From positions 1 to 45,306 of the forward strand of contig NZ_LRUJ01000040.1 of NCBI RefSeq assembly GCF_001548475.1: a DNA stretch of 45,306 nucleotides. The letters run 5' to 3'. The position numbers and the translations under genes are program-made. This document shows, one piece after another, positions 1 to 8,872 of this stretch (position 1 is its first letter; the number at the start of each line of letters is the position of its first letter). The notes below the pieces were generated by a model. The model ran no database searches. It was not told the DNA's origin and worked only from the letters and a program-made list of their open reading frames with translations. Origin of the DNA: Bordetella hinzii LMG 13501 (GTDB lineage: Bacteria > Pseudomonadota > Gammaproteobacteria > Burkholderiales > Burkholderiaceae_B).

Positions 1-239
1 GTTTTTTCCTTCCTTGGCGACGCGGAGAGTGCGTAAGCAGTCCCTACCGTTACGTAACACGTCCCCACGAGGGGCCGCCCCGGACGCCCGTCCGGCGCCC
101 CGAGCCGGCCGCCGATATGCAGTCTCATGCCCCCGGTAGCGTTCGATTACCCGGGGCCGCATGGCGCGGCGTTAGGATGAAGCCAGGTTGACAAGGCGCA
201 GGTCCGGCAGGCCGGACGATGCGCGTCAAGGAGGATGTC
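1..239. other. Upstream region of the first sigma-54 regulator, no gene seen
   Basis: No convincing coding frame is seen in this stretch. It opens with a run of six T, which could be the tail of a terminator of a gene to the left, but the stem lies outside the window. A perfect 10-base palindrome, GTTACGTAAC, sits at 49-58 and a 16-base palindrome at 202-217; either could be an operator. No sigma-54 -24/-12 element was found here, and the TTGACA at 188-193 has no usable -10 partner. Confidence 0.4.
202..217. promoter_or_regulatory. Perfect 16-base palindrome before the regulator start
   Basis: GTCCGGC, two bases, GCCGGAC: a perfect inverted repeat ending about 11 bases before the Shine-Dalgarno sequence of the response regulator. 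It could be an autoregulatory operator or a leader hairpin. In GC-rich DNA such palindromes also occur by chance, and no second copy was recognised at other promoters in the window. Confidence 0.3.
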
Positions 240-1526
<1,287 letters not shown>

Positions 1527-1529
1527 GGC

Positions 1530-1545
1530 AGGAACGCCGCTTGCC
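1530..1545 (+). promoter_or_regulatory. Sigma-54 -24/-12 promoter for the ThDP enzyme unit
   Basis: AGGAACGCCGCTTGCC: GG and GC separated by ten bases, with ACG after GG (one mismatch to GGCACG) and TTGC at -12. Predicted start of transcription is near 1556, and ATG 1587 is 41 bases after the element. It begins four bases after the stop codon of the regulator gene. Confidence 0.7.
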
Positions 1546-1586
1546 GCTGGCCCGCCATCGAGCACGCAGCACGACAGGGAGCAGAC

Positions 1587-3359
1587 ATGGCAAAGATGAC
1601 AGTGGCGGACTTCATATTGGCGCGCCTGGCGCAATGGGGCATCGACCGGGTGTTCGGCTATCCCGGCGATGGGATCAACGGCCTGATCGGCGCCTTCGGG
1701 CGCCAGGACGAGGGGCTACGCTTCATCCAGGCGCGCCACGAGGAAGAGGCGGCCTTCATGGCCTGCGCCCATGCCAAATTTACCGGCCAGGCCGGCATCT
1801 GTCTGGCCACCTCGGGGCCGGGCGCCATCCACCTGCTCAATGGCCTGTACGACGCCAAGCTGGATCACCAGCCGGTCGTGGCCATCGTCGGCCAGCAGGC
1901 GCGCAGCAGCCTGGGCGGGGACTTCCAGCAGGAGGTCGACCTGGCCGCCCTGTTCAAGGACGTCGCGCATGATTTCGTGCAATTGATGAGCACGGCCGAA
2001 CAGGCGCGCCACCTGGTGGACCGCGCCCTGCGCATCGCGCTGGAGCGCCGCGCGGTGACCTGCATCATCGTGCCCAACGATGTCCAGGACCTGCCCGCCG
2101 TGCCGACGCCGCCGCGGGCCCACGGCATGATGCATACGGGCATCGGCGCGGTATCGCACGCCCATGTGCCCGGCGAGGATGCCCTGCACAACGCCGCCGC
2201 CGTGCTCAACCGCGGCCGCAAGGTCGCCATCCTGGCCGGGGCCGGCGCGCTGGGCGCCTCCGAGGCCCTGGCCGCGGTGGCCGACCGCCTGGGCGCGGGC
2301 GTGGCCAAGGCGCTGCTGGGCAAGGCGGCGCTTTCCGACAGCCTGCCCTATGTGACCGGCAGCATCGGTCTGCTGGGCACGGTGCCCAGCTGGCGCCTCA
2401 TGCAGGACTGCGACACCTTGCTCATGGTGGGCACGACCTTTCCCTATTCGGAATTCCTGCCCCCCGAGGGGCAGGCGGCCTGCGTGCAAATCGACCGCGA
2501 CGGCCGCGCCCTGGGGCTGCGTTATCCCATCGAGGTCGGCCTGGTCGGCGACGCGGGACAGACCCTGTCCGCCTTGCTGCCCCTGCTGGAGCAGAAAAGC
2601 GACCTCGGCTGGCGGCACGGCATCGAAAAACAGGTGGCGCGCTGGCGCGAGGCGGTGGCGGCGCGGGCGGCCACCGAAGGGCGGGGCGTCAATCCGCAAC
2701 GGCCTTTCCTGGAGCTGTCGCGGCGCCTGCCGCCGGACAGCATCATCACCTGCGATTCGGGGTCGGCCGCCAACTGGTATGCGCGCGATGTCGATGTGCG
2801 TCCGGGCATGCTGGCCTCCTTGTCGGGCGGCCTGGCGACCATGGGCTGCGCCATGCCCTACGCCCTGGCCGGCAAACTGGCCTGGCCGGACAGGCCGGTC
2901 TTCGCGCTGGTCGGCGACGGGGCCATGCAGATGAACGGGATCAACGTCCTCATCTCGGTGGCCGACCGCTGGCGCGACTGGAAGGATCCGCGCCTGGTGG
3001 TGCTGGTCCTCAACAATGGCGACCTCAATCTCGTGACCTGGGAGCAGCGCGTCATGGGCGGCGACCCCCGTTTCGAGGATTCGCAGCGCCTGCCGGGCTT
3101 CGCCTACGCGGAGTATGCGCGGCTGCTGGGCCTGGAAGGGGCGCGCATCGAGGACGCCGCCCAGGTCGGGCCGGCGCTGGATCGCGCCCTGGCGGCCGAT
3201 CGGCCCATGGTGCTGGAAGTGATGGCCGATCCGGAGATTCCGCCCATGCCGCCGCACATCACGCTCAAGCAGTTCGGGGCCTATATGCAGGCGCTGCGCA
3301 AGGATCCGGCCGGGGGCGAAGCCTTGCGGGCCACGCTCAAGCAATGGTGGGCCTCATGA
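1587..3359 (+). CDS. Thiamine-diphosphate-dependent enzyme, pyruvate oxidase (PoxB)-like
   Basis: Full-length (590 aa) member of the acetohydroxyacid synthase / pyruvate oxidase family. N-terminal Pyr domain carries YPGDGINGL and the conserved ThDP-activating glutamate in RHEEEAAF (about residue 52). The central domain resembles the FAD/nucleotide-binding fold of the family. The C-terminal PP domain has the ThDP motif GDGAMQMNG (about 443) followed by LNNGDLNLVTWE (about 475). The closest known role is quinone-linked decarboxylation of pyruvate to acetate in stationary phase, but oxalyl-CoA-, sulfopyruvate- or acetolactate-type substrates cannot be excluded from sequence alone. It has AGGGAG before ATG and its own sigma-54 promoter, and its stop overlaps the start of the next gene (ATGA), so the two are co-translated. 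Confidence 0.85.
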   Translation: MAKMTVADFILARLAQWGIDRVFGYPGDGINGLIGAFGRQDEGLRFIQARHEEEAAFMACAHAKFTGQAGICLATSGPGAIHLLNGLYDAKLDHQPVVAIVGQQARSSLGGDFQQEVDLAALFKDVAHDFVQLMSTAEQARHLVDRALRIALERRAVTCIIVPNDVQDLPAVPTPPRAHGMMHTGIGAVSHAHVPGEDALHNAAAVLNRGRKVAILAGAGALGASEALAAVADRLGAGVAKALLGKAALSDSLPYVTGSIGLLGTVPSWRLMQDCDTLLMVGTTFPYSEFLPPEGQAACVQIDRDGRALGLRYPIEVGLVGDAGQTLSALLPLLEQKSDLGWRHGIEKQVARWREAVAARAATEGRGVNPQRPFLELSRRLPPDSIITCDSGSAANWYARDVDVRPGMLASLSGGLATMGCAMPYALAGKLAWPDRPVFALVGDGAMQMNGINVLISVADRWRDWKDPRLVVLVLNNGDLNLVTWEQRVMGGDPRFEDSQRLPGFAYAEYARLLGLEGARIEDAAQVGPALDRALAADRPMVLEVMADPEIPPMPPHITLKQFGAYMQALRKDPAGGEALRATLKQWWAS

Positions 3360-3817
3360 AGGGCGCCTATTTCGGACCCGAGACGGCGGCGCGGGCGGTG
3401 CGGCTGGCCATGCCCATGATGCAGGCCGCCATGGCCTCGCGCGAGGCCGGAGACAGCGGCTTTCTGCATATCGTGGTGATGAACCCCCTGCTGCCGCCGG
3501 GGCAATCGGCGTTCGAGCCGGCCATCCTCTACGAGGAAAGCCTGGGCGACCGCGCGGACTGGGACGCCGACTATGCCGCCTATGCGCGCGCCAAGGCGCG
3601 CCTGTCCTGGCGCAGCGGCATGGCAGGCCATCGCGTATGCGAAGTGGCGCCGCAACTCCTGGCCGAACAGGAACAGCCGCTGTGGGGCAGCGTCAGCGTC
3701 GATGGCGTGGCCGTGGGCGTGAGCGGCGCCTATCCCTGGTTCGATGAGGCATTCGCCGCCACGGTGGCGCATACCTTCATCGCCTGCGTGAAGGCGGCGC
3801 GCGCCGGGACGCCGTGA
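3356..3817 (+). CDS. Small protein, possible GlcG/HbpS-like fold
   Basis: A 153-aa protein translated from ATG 3356, which overlaps the stop of the ThDP enzyme; a second ATG four codons upstream is possible. No signal peptide or membrane segment. The C-terminal part, GSVSVDGVAVGVSGAY followed by WFDEAFAATVA, resembles the G-x-VGVSG ... DE motif of GlcG/HbpS (DUF336) proteins, and the middle YARAKARLSW resembles their KA..A segment; this is a weak, by-eye resemblance. Tight coupling to the ThDP enzyme suggests it assists or regulates that enzyme or handles a cofactor. It ends four bases before a convergent gene. Confidence 0.75.
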   Translation: MKGAYFGPETAARAVRLAMPMMQAAMASREAGDSGFLHIVVMNPLLPPGQSAFEPAILYEESLGDRADWDADYAAYARAKARLSWRSGMAGHRVCEVAPQLLAEQEQPLWGSVSVDGVAVGVSGAYPWFDEAFAATVAHTFIACVKAARAGTP

Positions 3818-3821
3818 CTGG

Positions 3822-4382
3822 CTAGGCGCGGCGCGCCGTGGCCGCCGTGGTCCTGCGGCGGCGCCAGCCGCGCCAGAACTCCTCCAGATAGGGCAAGACC
3901 TCCAGGAGCGCGACCGCCGAGAGCAGCGTCACGATATAGCCGGCGGGCAGCGGCGTTTCCTTGAGCCGGAAACCCCAATCCGCCTGTCCCAGGCCGAACA
4001 GCGCCAGGAACTGCGGCCAATGCCCCACGGCCAGCAGCAGGATCGCCGTCAAGGGCAGGAGCTCCAGAAAGCTGTGCACATGCTGCTCCAGCGGCGTGAC
4101 CCGGCGCCGGCGCACGGCGTAGCTGACGTCCCACAGGGCGGTGGCCTCGTGCAGCAGGAAGCACAGCATCATGAGCGCGAAGACCCCGGCCGTCACTTCC
4201 AGGAAGAGCCCGGCCAGCAGCGCAACGCCAACCTCGCCGAACATCAGCAGATGCAGCAGCGACTCGCGGTAGCCGGCCGTTTGCGCGATATGCGTGTTGC
4301 GGTGGCACAGCCAGTCGGCCACGCCCGCCAGCAGCCATAGCGGCATCAGCACATAGAGCAGAAGGATAAGGGCAGGGGCCAT
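3822..4382 (-). CDS. Multi-pass membrane protein with conserved histidines
   Basis: A 186-aa protein with about four to five hydrophobic segments (N-terminal LLLYVLMPLWLLAG, then around residues 45-65, 65-80, 105-130 and 145-165) and an Arg-rich C-terminus (WRRRR). Histidines and acidic residues lie beside the membrane segments: CHRNTHI, ESLLHLLM, LHEATALWD and EQHVHSFLE. This arrangement recalls small membrane metal-binding enzymes, but no named family was recognised with confidence. GGAG precedes ATG. It is read away from the sigma-54 promoter at 4402, and no sigma-54 site on its own strand was found in the 89-base gap, so its control may differ from that of its neighbours. Confidence 0.75.
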   Translation of the reverse strand: MAPALILLLYVLMPLWLLAGVADWLCHRNTHIAQTAGYRESLLHLLMFGEVGVALLAGLFLEVTAGVFALMMLCFLLHEATALWDVSYAVRRRRVTPLEQHVHSFLELLPLTAILLLAVGHWPQFLALFGLGQADWGFRLKETPLPAGYIVTLLSAVALLEVLPYLEEFWRGWRRRRTTAATARRA

Positions 4383-4401
4383 CGGTTTCTCCGGCAGGGG
4401 C

Positions 4402-4417
4402 TGGCACGGGACTTGCC
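4402..4417 (+). promoter_or_regulatory. Sigma-54 -24/-12 promoter for the YqjD-like / ABC-REC unit
   Basis: TGGCACGGGACTTGCC matches the consensus TGGCACG-N4-TTGC exactly. Predicted transcription start is near 4428 and ATG 4472 follows 54 bases after the element. This is the best consensus match in the window. Confidence 0.85.
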
Positions 4418-4430
4418 GTCTCGGGCCGCA

Positions 4431-4454
4431 GGCACGGCATCGGGCGCGTGCCGT
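4431..4454 (+). promoter_or_regulatory. Predicted 5' leader stem-loop
   Basis: GGCACG at 4431-4436 can pair with CGTGCC at 4447-4452, or alternatively ACGGCA (4434-4439) with TGCCGT (4449-4454). The structure would start about three bases after the predicted sigma-54 transcription start. Confidence 0.4.
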
Positions 4455-4471
4455 ATTGAACAGGAGGATCT

Positions 4472-4783
4472 ATGCACAGCAAACATCATCGCGACGGCGG
4501 GACCCTGGACCGCCTTTTGCATGGGACCGAAGAATTGCTGCGCCGCACCGCGGCCTTCGGCGATGCCGACATCGAGGCCGGCCGCGACCGGCTCAAGCGC
4601 CAGTGGGACGCCGCCGGCGAGCGGGCGGCCGACTGGAGCGAGGCCGCCGGCCAGGGCCTGCGGCGCGTCACCCGCGCCGCCGACGACTGCGCGCACCGCC
4701 ACGCCTGGGAATCCATTGCCGTGGCGGCCCTGGTGGGCGCGGTGGTCACCGCCTGCGTGCTGACACGCTCTTCGCGCCGCTAA
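4472..4783 (+). CDS. YqjD/ElaB-like (DUF883) tail-anchored protein
   Basis: A 103-aa protein with an N-terminal charged, probably coiled-coil part (LKRQWDAAGERAADWSEAAG) and a C-terminal membrane segment AVAALVGAVVTACVL preceded by HAWESI and followed by TRSSRR. This is the layout of the YqjD/ElaB (DUF883) family, whose E. coli members are inner-membrane anchored, associate with ribosomes and are induced in stationary phase. AGGAGG-type SD (CAGGAGGATCT) precedes ATG. It is first in a unit with the ABC-receiver fusion 13 bases downstream, under the sigma-54 promoter at 4402. Confidence 0.8.
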   Translation: MHSKHHRDGGTLDRLLHGTEELLRRTAAFGDADIEAGRDRLKRQWDAAGERAADWSEAAGQGLRRVTRAADDCAHRHAWESIAVAALVGAVVTACVLTRSSRR

Positions 4784-4796
4784 GGCAGCAAGCGCC

Positions 4797-7499
4797 ATGC
4801 CCGCCACGGAAGACAGCGCCCGCTTCGCGCGGCGCGAAGTGCTGCGCACCATCGGCGCGGCCCTGTGGAAGCAGCGCGGCCGCACCGGGCTGGCGCTGGT
4901 GCTGCTGGTGGCCGCCAAGCTGTTCATGGTGGCCGTGCCGGTGGCGCTCAAGCATGTGGTCGACGCGCTGAGCGTGTCCGGCGCGCTGGCCTTGCCGGTC
5001 TTCCTGCTGCTGGGCTATACCCTGCTGCGCTTTGCCGGCAGCCTGCTGACGGAGCTGCGGGATGTGGTGTTTTCGCCCGTGGCCCAGCGCACGGTGGCGG
5101 ACTTCACCTTGCGCATGTTCGCGCACCTGCAGGCCCTGGGCGCGCGCTTTCATGGCACGCGCCAGACCGGCGGCATGGCGCGCGACCTGGAGCGCGGCAC
5201 GACCGGCGTGGGCTTTCTGGTCGGCACGGCGTTGTTTGCCCTGTTGCCCACCCTGGTCGAGATCATCTCCGTCGTGGTCATCCTGGTGGCCGGCTACAGC
5301 CTGGGCTTTGCGCTCACGGTGGCGGCGACCTTCGCCGCCTACGCCTTCTATACCTCGGCGCTCATCCGCCGCCGCACGCCTTTGCAGCGGCGTCTCAACG
5401 ACCTGGACTCGCAGGCCGGCGGCCGGGTCGTCGACAGCCTGCTGAACTATGAGGCGGTCAAGCTCAACGCCACCGAGGAAGGGGAGTCGCGGCGCCTGGG
5501 CCAGGTGCTGGGTGCCTGGGTGCAGGCGGGCGTGCGCAACCAGCAGTCGCTGTCGCGCCTGCATATCGGCCAGGCCGGCATCATCGCCGCCGGGGTCGGC
5601 ATTGTCATGCTGCTGGCGGGACAGCAGGTGGTGGGCGCGCGCATCACCGTGGGCGACCTGGTGCTGATCAACGCCTACATCATCCAGATCTGCCTGCCGC
5701 TCAATACCCTGGGCCTGATCGTGCGCCAGGCGCGCGAGGCCTTCATCTCCGCCGAACGGGTCTGCGCGCTCCTGCGCCTGCCGCCGGAGCCGGGCGATGA
5801 GCCCGGCCTGCCCGAGCTGGCCGCCGGGCCGGGCGAGGTGCGCTTCGAGGCGGTGTCCTTCGGCTACGAGCCCGGCCGTCAGATCCTGTGGAATATCGAT
5901 CTGCGCATCCCGGCCGGCAGCACGCTGGCCGTGGTGGGCGGCAGCGGCTCGGGCAAATCCACGCTGGCCCGGCTGCTGCTGCGTTTCTATGACCCCGACC
6001 AGGGGCGCATCTTGATCGACGGCCAGGACCTGCGCCAGGTGCGGGTCAAGAGCCTGCGGCGGCGCGTGGGCATCGTGCCGCAGGACACGCTGCTGTTCAA
6101 CGACACCATTGCCTACAACATCGGCTACGGCCGGCCAGGCGCCACGCGCGCCGAGATCGAGGAAGCCGCCGCGGCGGCGCGGGTGCATGACTTCATCCAG
6201 AGCCTGCCGGCCGGCTACGACACCCCGGTCGGCGAACGCGGCCTGAAGCTGTCGGGCGGCGAGCGCCAGCGCATCGCCATCGCGCGGGCGCTGCTCAAGC
6301 GCCCGGCGATCATGATCTTCGACGAAGCCACCTCCGCGCTGGACACGCGCACCGAGCGCGCCATCCAGAACGAGCTGGAGCGCATCGCGCGCGACCATAC
6401 GACGCTGATCATCGCCCATAGGCTGTCGACCATCGTCAACGCCGACCGCATCGTGGTCCTGGACCATGGGCGCGTGGTGGAGTCGGGCTCGCACGAGGAA
6501 TTGCTCGCGCAGGGAACGGTCTACGCGCAGATGTGGCAGCTGCAGCGCCAGCTCAGCCAGCTCGAGGAGGCCGACCATGCGGCCGAACGCCAGCCGGTCA
6601 ACCTGGTGACCGTGGTGGCCGGCGTCCTGGACGCCAGCCGGGAGATGCTGCAGGCCCGCCGCATCACGCTCTATACCGTGATCGGCGCGGAGGCCGCGCG
6701 CATCACGGGCGATCCCAGCGCCTTGCAGCGCCTGGTGTGGGACCTGCATTTGCACGCGCTGGCGCTGACCCCGGCCGGCGGCCGCATGGCCTTGCGGCTG
6801 GCCCGCGACGGGCCGGTAACGCGGCTGTCCATCACCGACGGACGGGCGCCGCCCGCGGACGCCGCGGCGCAGGCGCCGCTGCTGGATCCCGAACTCGACC
6901 GCGCCGCCGCCCTGGATCCCGCCACGCTGGCGGCCGAGGCGCAACGCCAGGGGGGACGCTTCAGCCAGCAGCGCGAGGCCGACGGCGCCATGACCTATAC
7001 GGTGGAGTTCACCTTGCGGCCGGTCTCGGCGCTGGATGTGCCGCCGGCGGCGGGCAGGGATCTCCCCAGCCTGCAGGACCTGTCGGTCATGTTGGTCGAC
7101 GACCAGGGAGAGGCGCGCGATCTTTTGTCCGAAGTGCTGCGCAGCGCCGGCGCGCGAGCGGAAGTCTGCTCCAGCGGCCAGGAAGCGCTGGATGCGCTGC
7201 TGGGCCGCCCGCACGCCCAATGGCCCGACGCGCTGGTCTGCGATATCTCTCTGGGCGATATGGACGGCGACGAGGTCGTGGCGCGGCTGCGCGCCCGCGA
7301 AGCCGAGGAACATGTGCCGCTGGCCGGCCGCCTGCCGGCCGTGGCGCTGTCCGGGCACAGCGCGCCCGAATACCGCCTGCGGGCCTTGCTGGCTGGCTTC
7401 CAGCTGCATCTGGCCAAGCCGGTCGATCCGCGCGAGCTGGTGGCCAGCGTGGCCGCCGTGGCGCGCCGGCCCGATGGCGAAATTGCCGCTCCCAGGTAA
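4797..7499 (+). CDS. ATM1-type ABC exporter fused to degenerate HATPase and receiver domains
   Basis: A 900-aa protein. Residues about 1-330 form an ABC-exporter membrane domain with the ATM1/HMT1 signature region FHGTRQTGG...LERGTTGV. Residues about 345-580 form an intact ATPase: Walker A GGSGSGKST (about 382), LSGGERQRIAIARAL (about 484), Walker B IMIFDEATSALD, and LIIAHRLST. Most ATM1-like exporters end near residue 600. Here about 300 residues follow. The first part (about 600-745) looks like the ATP-binding domain of a histidine kinase (ARRITLYTV, GDPSALQRLV, TPAGGRMAL) but its N-box Asn is replaced (DLHLHALALTP) and the ATP lid is lost. Then comes a receiver (about 760-895) with VDDQ, phospho-acceptor near Asp816 in CDISLGD, ALSGH and AKPVD, all key residues kept. 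No phospho-acceptor His (DHp) domain is visible. Known ATM1-type exporters carry glutathione-linked metal or sulfur compounds; the substrate here is unknown. A weak SD (AAGG) precedes ATG. Confidence 0.9.
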   Translation: MPATEDSARFARREVLRTIGAALWKQRGRTGLALVLLVAAKLFMVAVPVALKHVVDALSVSGALALPVFLLLGYTLLRFAGSLLTELRDVVFSPVAQRTVADFTLRMFAHLQALGARFHGTRQTGGMARDLERGTTGVGFLVGTALFALLPTLVEIISVVVILVAGYSLGFALTVAATFAAYAFYTSALIRRRTPLQRRLNDLDSQAGGRVVDSLLNYEAVKLNATEEGESRRLGQVLGAWVQAGVRNQQSLSRLHIGQAGIIAAGVGIVMLLAGQQVVGARITVGDLVLINAYIIQICLPLNTLGLIVRQAREAFISAERVCALLRLPPEPGDEPGLPELAAGPGEVRFEAVSFGYEPGRQILWNIDLRIPAGSTLAVVGGSGSGKSTLARLLLRFYDPDQGRILIDGQDLRQVRVKSLRRRVGIVPQDTLLFNDTIAYNIGYGRPGATRAEIEEAAAAARVHDFIQSLPAGYDTPVGERGLKLSGGERQRIAIARALLKRPAIMIFDEATSALDTRTERAIQNELERIARDHTTLIIAHRLSTIVNADRIVVLDHGRVVESGSHEELLAQGTVYAQMWQLQRQLSQLEEADHAAERQPVNLVTVVAGVLDASREMLQARRITLYTVIGAEAARITGDPSALQRLVWDLHLHALALTPAGGRMALRLARDGPVTRLSITDGRAPPADAAAQAPLLDPELDRAAALDPATLAAEAQRQGGRFSQQREADGAMTYTVEFTLRPVSALDVPPAAGRDLPSLQDLSVMLVDDQGEARDLLSEVLRSAGARAEVCSSGQEALDALLGRPHAQWPDALVCDISLGDMDGDEVVARLRAREAEEHVPLAGRLPAVALSGHSAPEYRLRALLAGFQLHLAKPVDPRELVASVAAVARRPDGEIAAPR

Positions 7500-7540
7500 G
7501 AAGTGCCGAAGCACGGCCGCGGGCGGCGCGAAAGGCCCCC

Positions 7541-7556
7541 CGGCACAGCACTTGCT
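7541..7556 (+). promoter_or_regulatory. Sigma-54 -24/-12 promoter for the BON/PRC unit
   Basis: CGGCACAGCACTTGCT: GGCACA, four bases, TTGCT, with the required ten bases between GG and GC. Predicted start near 7567; ATG 7613 follows 56 bases after the element. It might also feed the glycan operon from 8873 by read-through. Confidence 0.8.
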
Positions 7557-7570
7557 CCTCTCCTGGGACC

Positions 7571-7591
7571 GGCGCTGCCTCATGCGGCGCC
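7571..7591 (+). promoter_or_regulatory. Predicted 5' leader stem-loop
   Basis: GGCGCTGC (7571-7578) pairs with GCGGCGCC (7584-7591) through eight pairs including one G-U, around a five-base loop. It would begin about four bases after the predicted transcription start. Confidence 0.45.
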
Positions 7592-7612
7592 ATGCTTGGC
7601 AGGAGATGCACT

Positions 7613-8380
7613 ATGCAACGCAATGACAGACAGCGGCGCGAAAGCCGGGGGCATCAGGGTGATCTGGGCAGCGACTACGGTGGCGGCTTTGACACGCTGC
7701 GCAACCAGCGGCCCTTCGATGAGCGCTGGGACGAGGACGGCGGCGGCAGCCAGGCTCCGCCGCCGCGCGAGGCGCGCTGGCAGGCGTCGGCCCGCAGCGG
7801 ACGCTGGGGCGCCGAGGAGCCCGGCTATGGCCGGCAGTGGCCCGAACGCCCGCCCGAGTACGGCTATGACCGGCCCAACCGCCATGGTCCGCAGTACGAA
7901 GAGGGCGGGCGCTATCCCGGTTCGCGGCCGCTGAACCAGGATGAATGGCTGGGCAGCCGCAGCGCCGACCCTGGCCAGGGCAGTTACGGCGGCTTCCGCG
8001 GCGAGGATCCCGGCTATCAGCGCCAGGACCTGCGCTCCACCTGGGAGCGCGGGGCGCGCGCCTCGGGCGCCGGCGACGAGGGAGCCCTGGGCTATTGGGG
8101 CGGCCAGCCCGATGACGGGACGCGCGGCGCGCGCATCGATCCCAAAGGATATACACGGTCGGATGAGCGGGTGCGCGAGATGGTCTGCGAGCGGCTGGCC
8201 CACAGCGGCCTGGACGTCAGCGATGTGGAGGTCAGCGTCAGCGACGGGCAGGTCACCCTGCAAGGCACGGTGCCCGACCGGCGCACCAAGCACGCCGTGG
8301 AGGATTGCGTCGACGACTGCGCGGGCGTCAAAGAGATCGAGAACCGCGTGCGCTGCGCGTCGCGCGCGTCGAGGAGATGA
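7613..8380 (+). CDS. BON-domain protein with long disordered Gly/Tyr/Arg-rich N-terminus
   Basis: A 255-aa protein. Residues about 1-180 are low complexity, rich in Gly, Arg, Tyr, Pro and acidic residues (for example GYGRQWPERPPEYGYDRP), and probably disordered. Residues about 185-250 are one BON domain (DERVREMVCERLAH, VSVSDGQVTLQGTVPDRR, AVEDCVDDCAGVKEIENRV), a fold that binds phospholipid or peptidoglycan-linked ligands in OsmY and related proteins. No signal peptide is visible, so unlike OsmY it is probably not periplasmic. ATG 7613 is chosen because AGGAG lies seven bases before it; the frame is open far upstream but only as antisense or overlap of the ABC gene. Its stop overlaps an ATG of the PRC gene. 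Confidence 0.88.
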   Translation: MQRNDRQRRESRGHQGDLGSDYGGGFDTLRNQRPFDERWDEDGGGSQAPPPREARWQASARSGRWGAEEPGYGRQWPERPPEYGYDRPNRHGPQYEEGGRYPGSRPLNQDEWLGSRSADPGQGSYGGFRGEDPGYQRQDLRSTWERGARASGAGDEGALGYWGGQPDDGTRGARIDPKGYTRSDERVREMVCERLAHSGLDVSDVEVSVSDGQVTLQGTVPDRRTKHAVEDCVDDCAGVKEIENRVRCASRASRR

Positions 8381-8382
8381 GC

Positions 8383-8793
8383 ATGCAGGAAACCCGCAAG
8401 AACGGCGCCAATATCGTCGGCGGCCCCAAATCCAAGCCGAGCGGCCCCGGCCCGCATGTGATGGCCGCCGGCACCCTGCAGGACAACGATGTCTACAACA
8501 GCGAGGGCGAAATGCTCGGCTCCATCCAGGACATCATGCTCGATGTCCCGCACGGCCGCATCGCCTACGCGGTGCTCTCGCGCGGCGGCGTGCTGGGACT
8601 GGGCGACAAGCTCTACGCCATCCCCTGGAGCGCGCTGACGCTGGACACCGACCGCAAGTGCTTCGTGCTGGATGTCAGCGCCGAACGCTTCAAGGCGGAC
8701 AAGGGCTTTGACAAGGACAACTGGCCGGCGATGGCCGACGAGGGCTGGGCGCGGCAGACCTACGCCTACTACGAGCAGCCCCCCTACTGGTGA
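8383..8793 (+). CDS. PRC-barrel domain protein
   Basis: A 136-aa soluble protein. The core is a PRC-barrel: DNDVYNSEGEMLGSIQDIML, then GRIAYAVLSRGG, then KLYAIPWSALTLD and VLDVSAERF. Such stand-alone PRC-barrel proteins are common in stress gene clusters; their ligand is mostly unknown. The C-terminus ends in WARQTYAYYEQPPYW, an aromatic tail often seen in this subgroup. Two starts are possible: ATG 8377 (overlapping the BON stop) and ATG 8383. The latter is chosen because GAGGAG at 8371-8376 is six bases before it and zero bases before the other. Co-transcribed with the BON gene. Confidence 0.88.
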   Translation: MQETRKNGANIVGGPKSKPSGPGPHVMAAGTLQDNDVYNSEGEMLGSIQDIMLDVPHGRIAYAVLSRGGVLGLGDKLYAIPWSALTLDTDRKCFVLDVSAERFKADKGFDKDNWPAMADEGWARQTYAYYEQPPYW

Positions 8794-8819
8794 TCGGCGG
8801 GCGCCGCCGGTTCCGCGGA

Positions 8820-8839
8820 CGCGCCCACGTCCGGGCGCG
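8820..8839 (+). terminator. GC hairpin between stress genes and the glycan operon
   Basis: CGCGCCC (8820-8826) pairs with GGGCGCG (8833-8839) over a six-base loop, in the 79-base gap after the PRC gene. There is no T run after it, so it is at best a partial terminator or an attenuator. No sigma-54 element was found in this gap, so the glycan operon may depend on read-through or on an unrecognised promoter. Confidence 0.3.
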
Positions 8840-8872
8840 GGCCGCGCTCGTCCCTTATCCCTGGAGCCCATC

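Noticed and set aside
188-193. TTGACA as a -35 box for the first regulator
   Set aside because: No acceptable -10 hexamer at 15-19 bases; the downstream bases are a GC palindrome.
4418-4471. Minus-strand sigma-54 site for the membrane protein at 3822-4382
   Set aside because: A CGTGCC is present at 4447-4452, but the GC needed on the other side is at the wrong distance (12 instead of 10 bases) and lacks AA.
4746-7583. Very long open frame on the minus strand opposite the ABC-receiver gene (and similar ones opposite the regulators, ThDP enzyme, topoisomerase and trehalose genes)
   Set aside because: Antisense frames stay open in DNA with such strong G/C third positions; the translations are His/Gln/Ala/Arg-rich and show no domain.
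6533-7612. Upstream extension of the BON protein frame
   Set aside because: It lies inside the ABC-receiver gene in another frame; AGGAG before ATG 7613 and the sigma-54 promoter at 7541 fix the start.
8794-8872. Sigma-54 promoter for the glycan operon
   Set aside because: No TTGC with GG at the right distance in the gap; only a hairpin is present.
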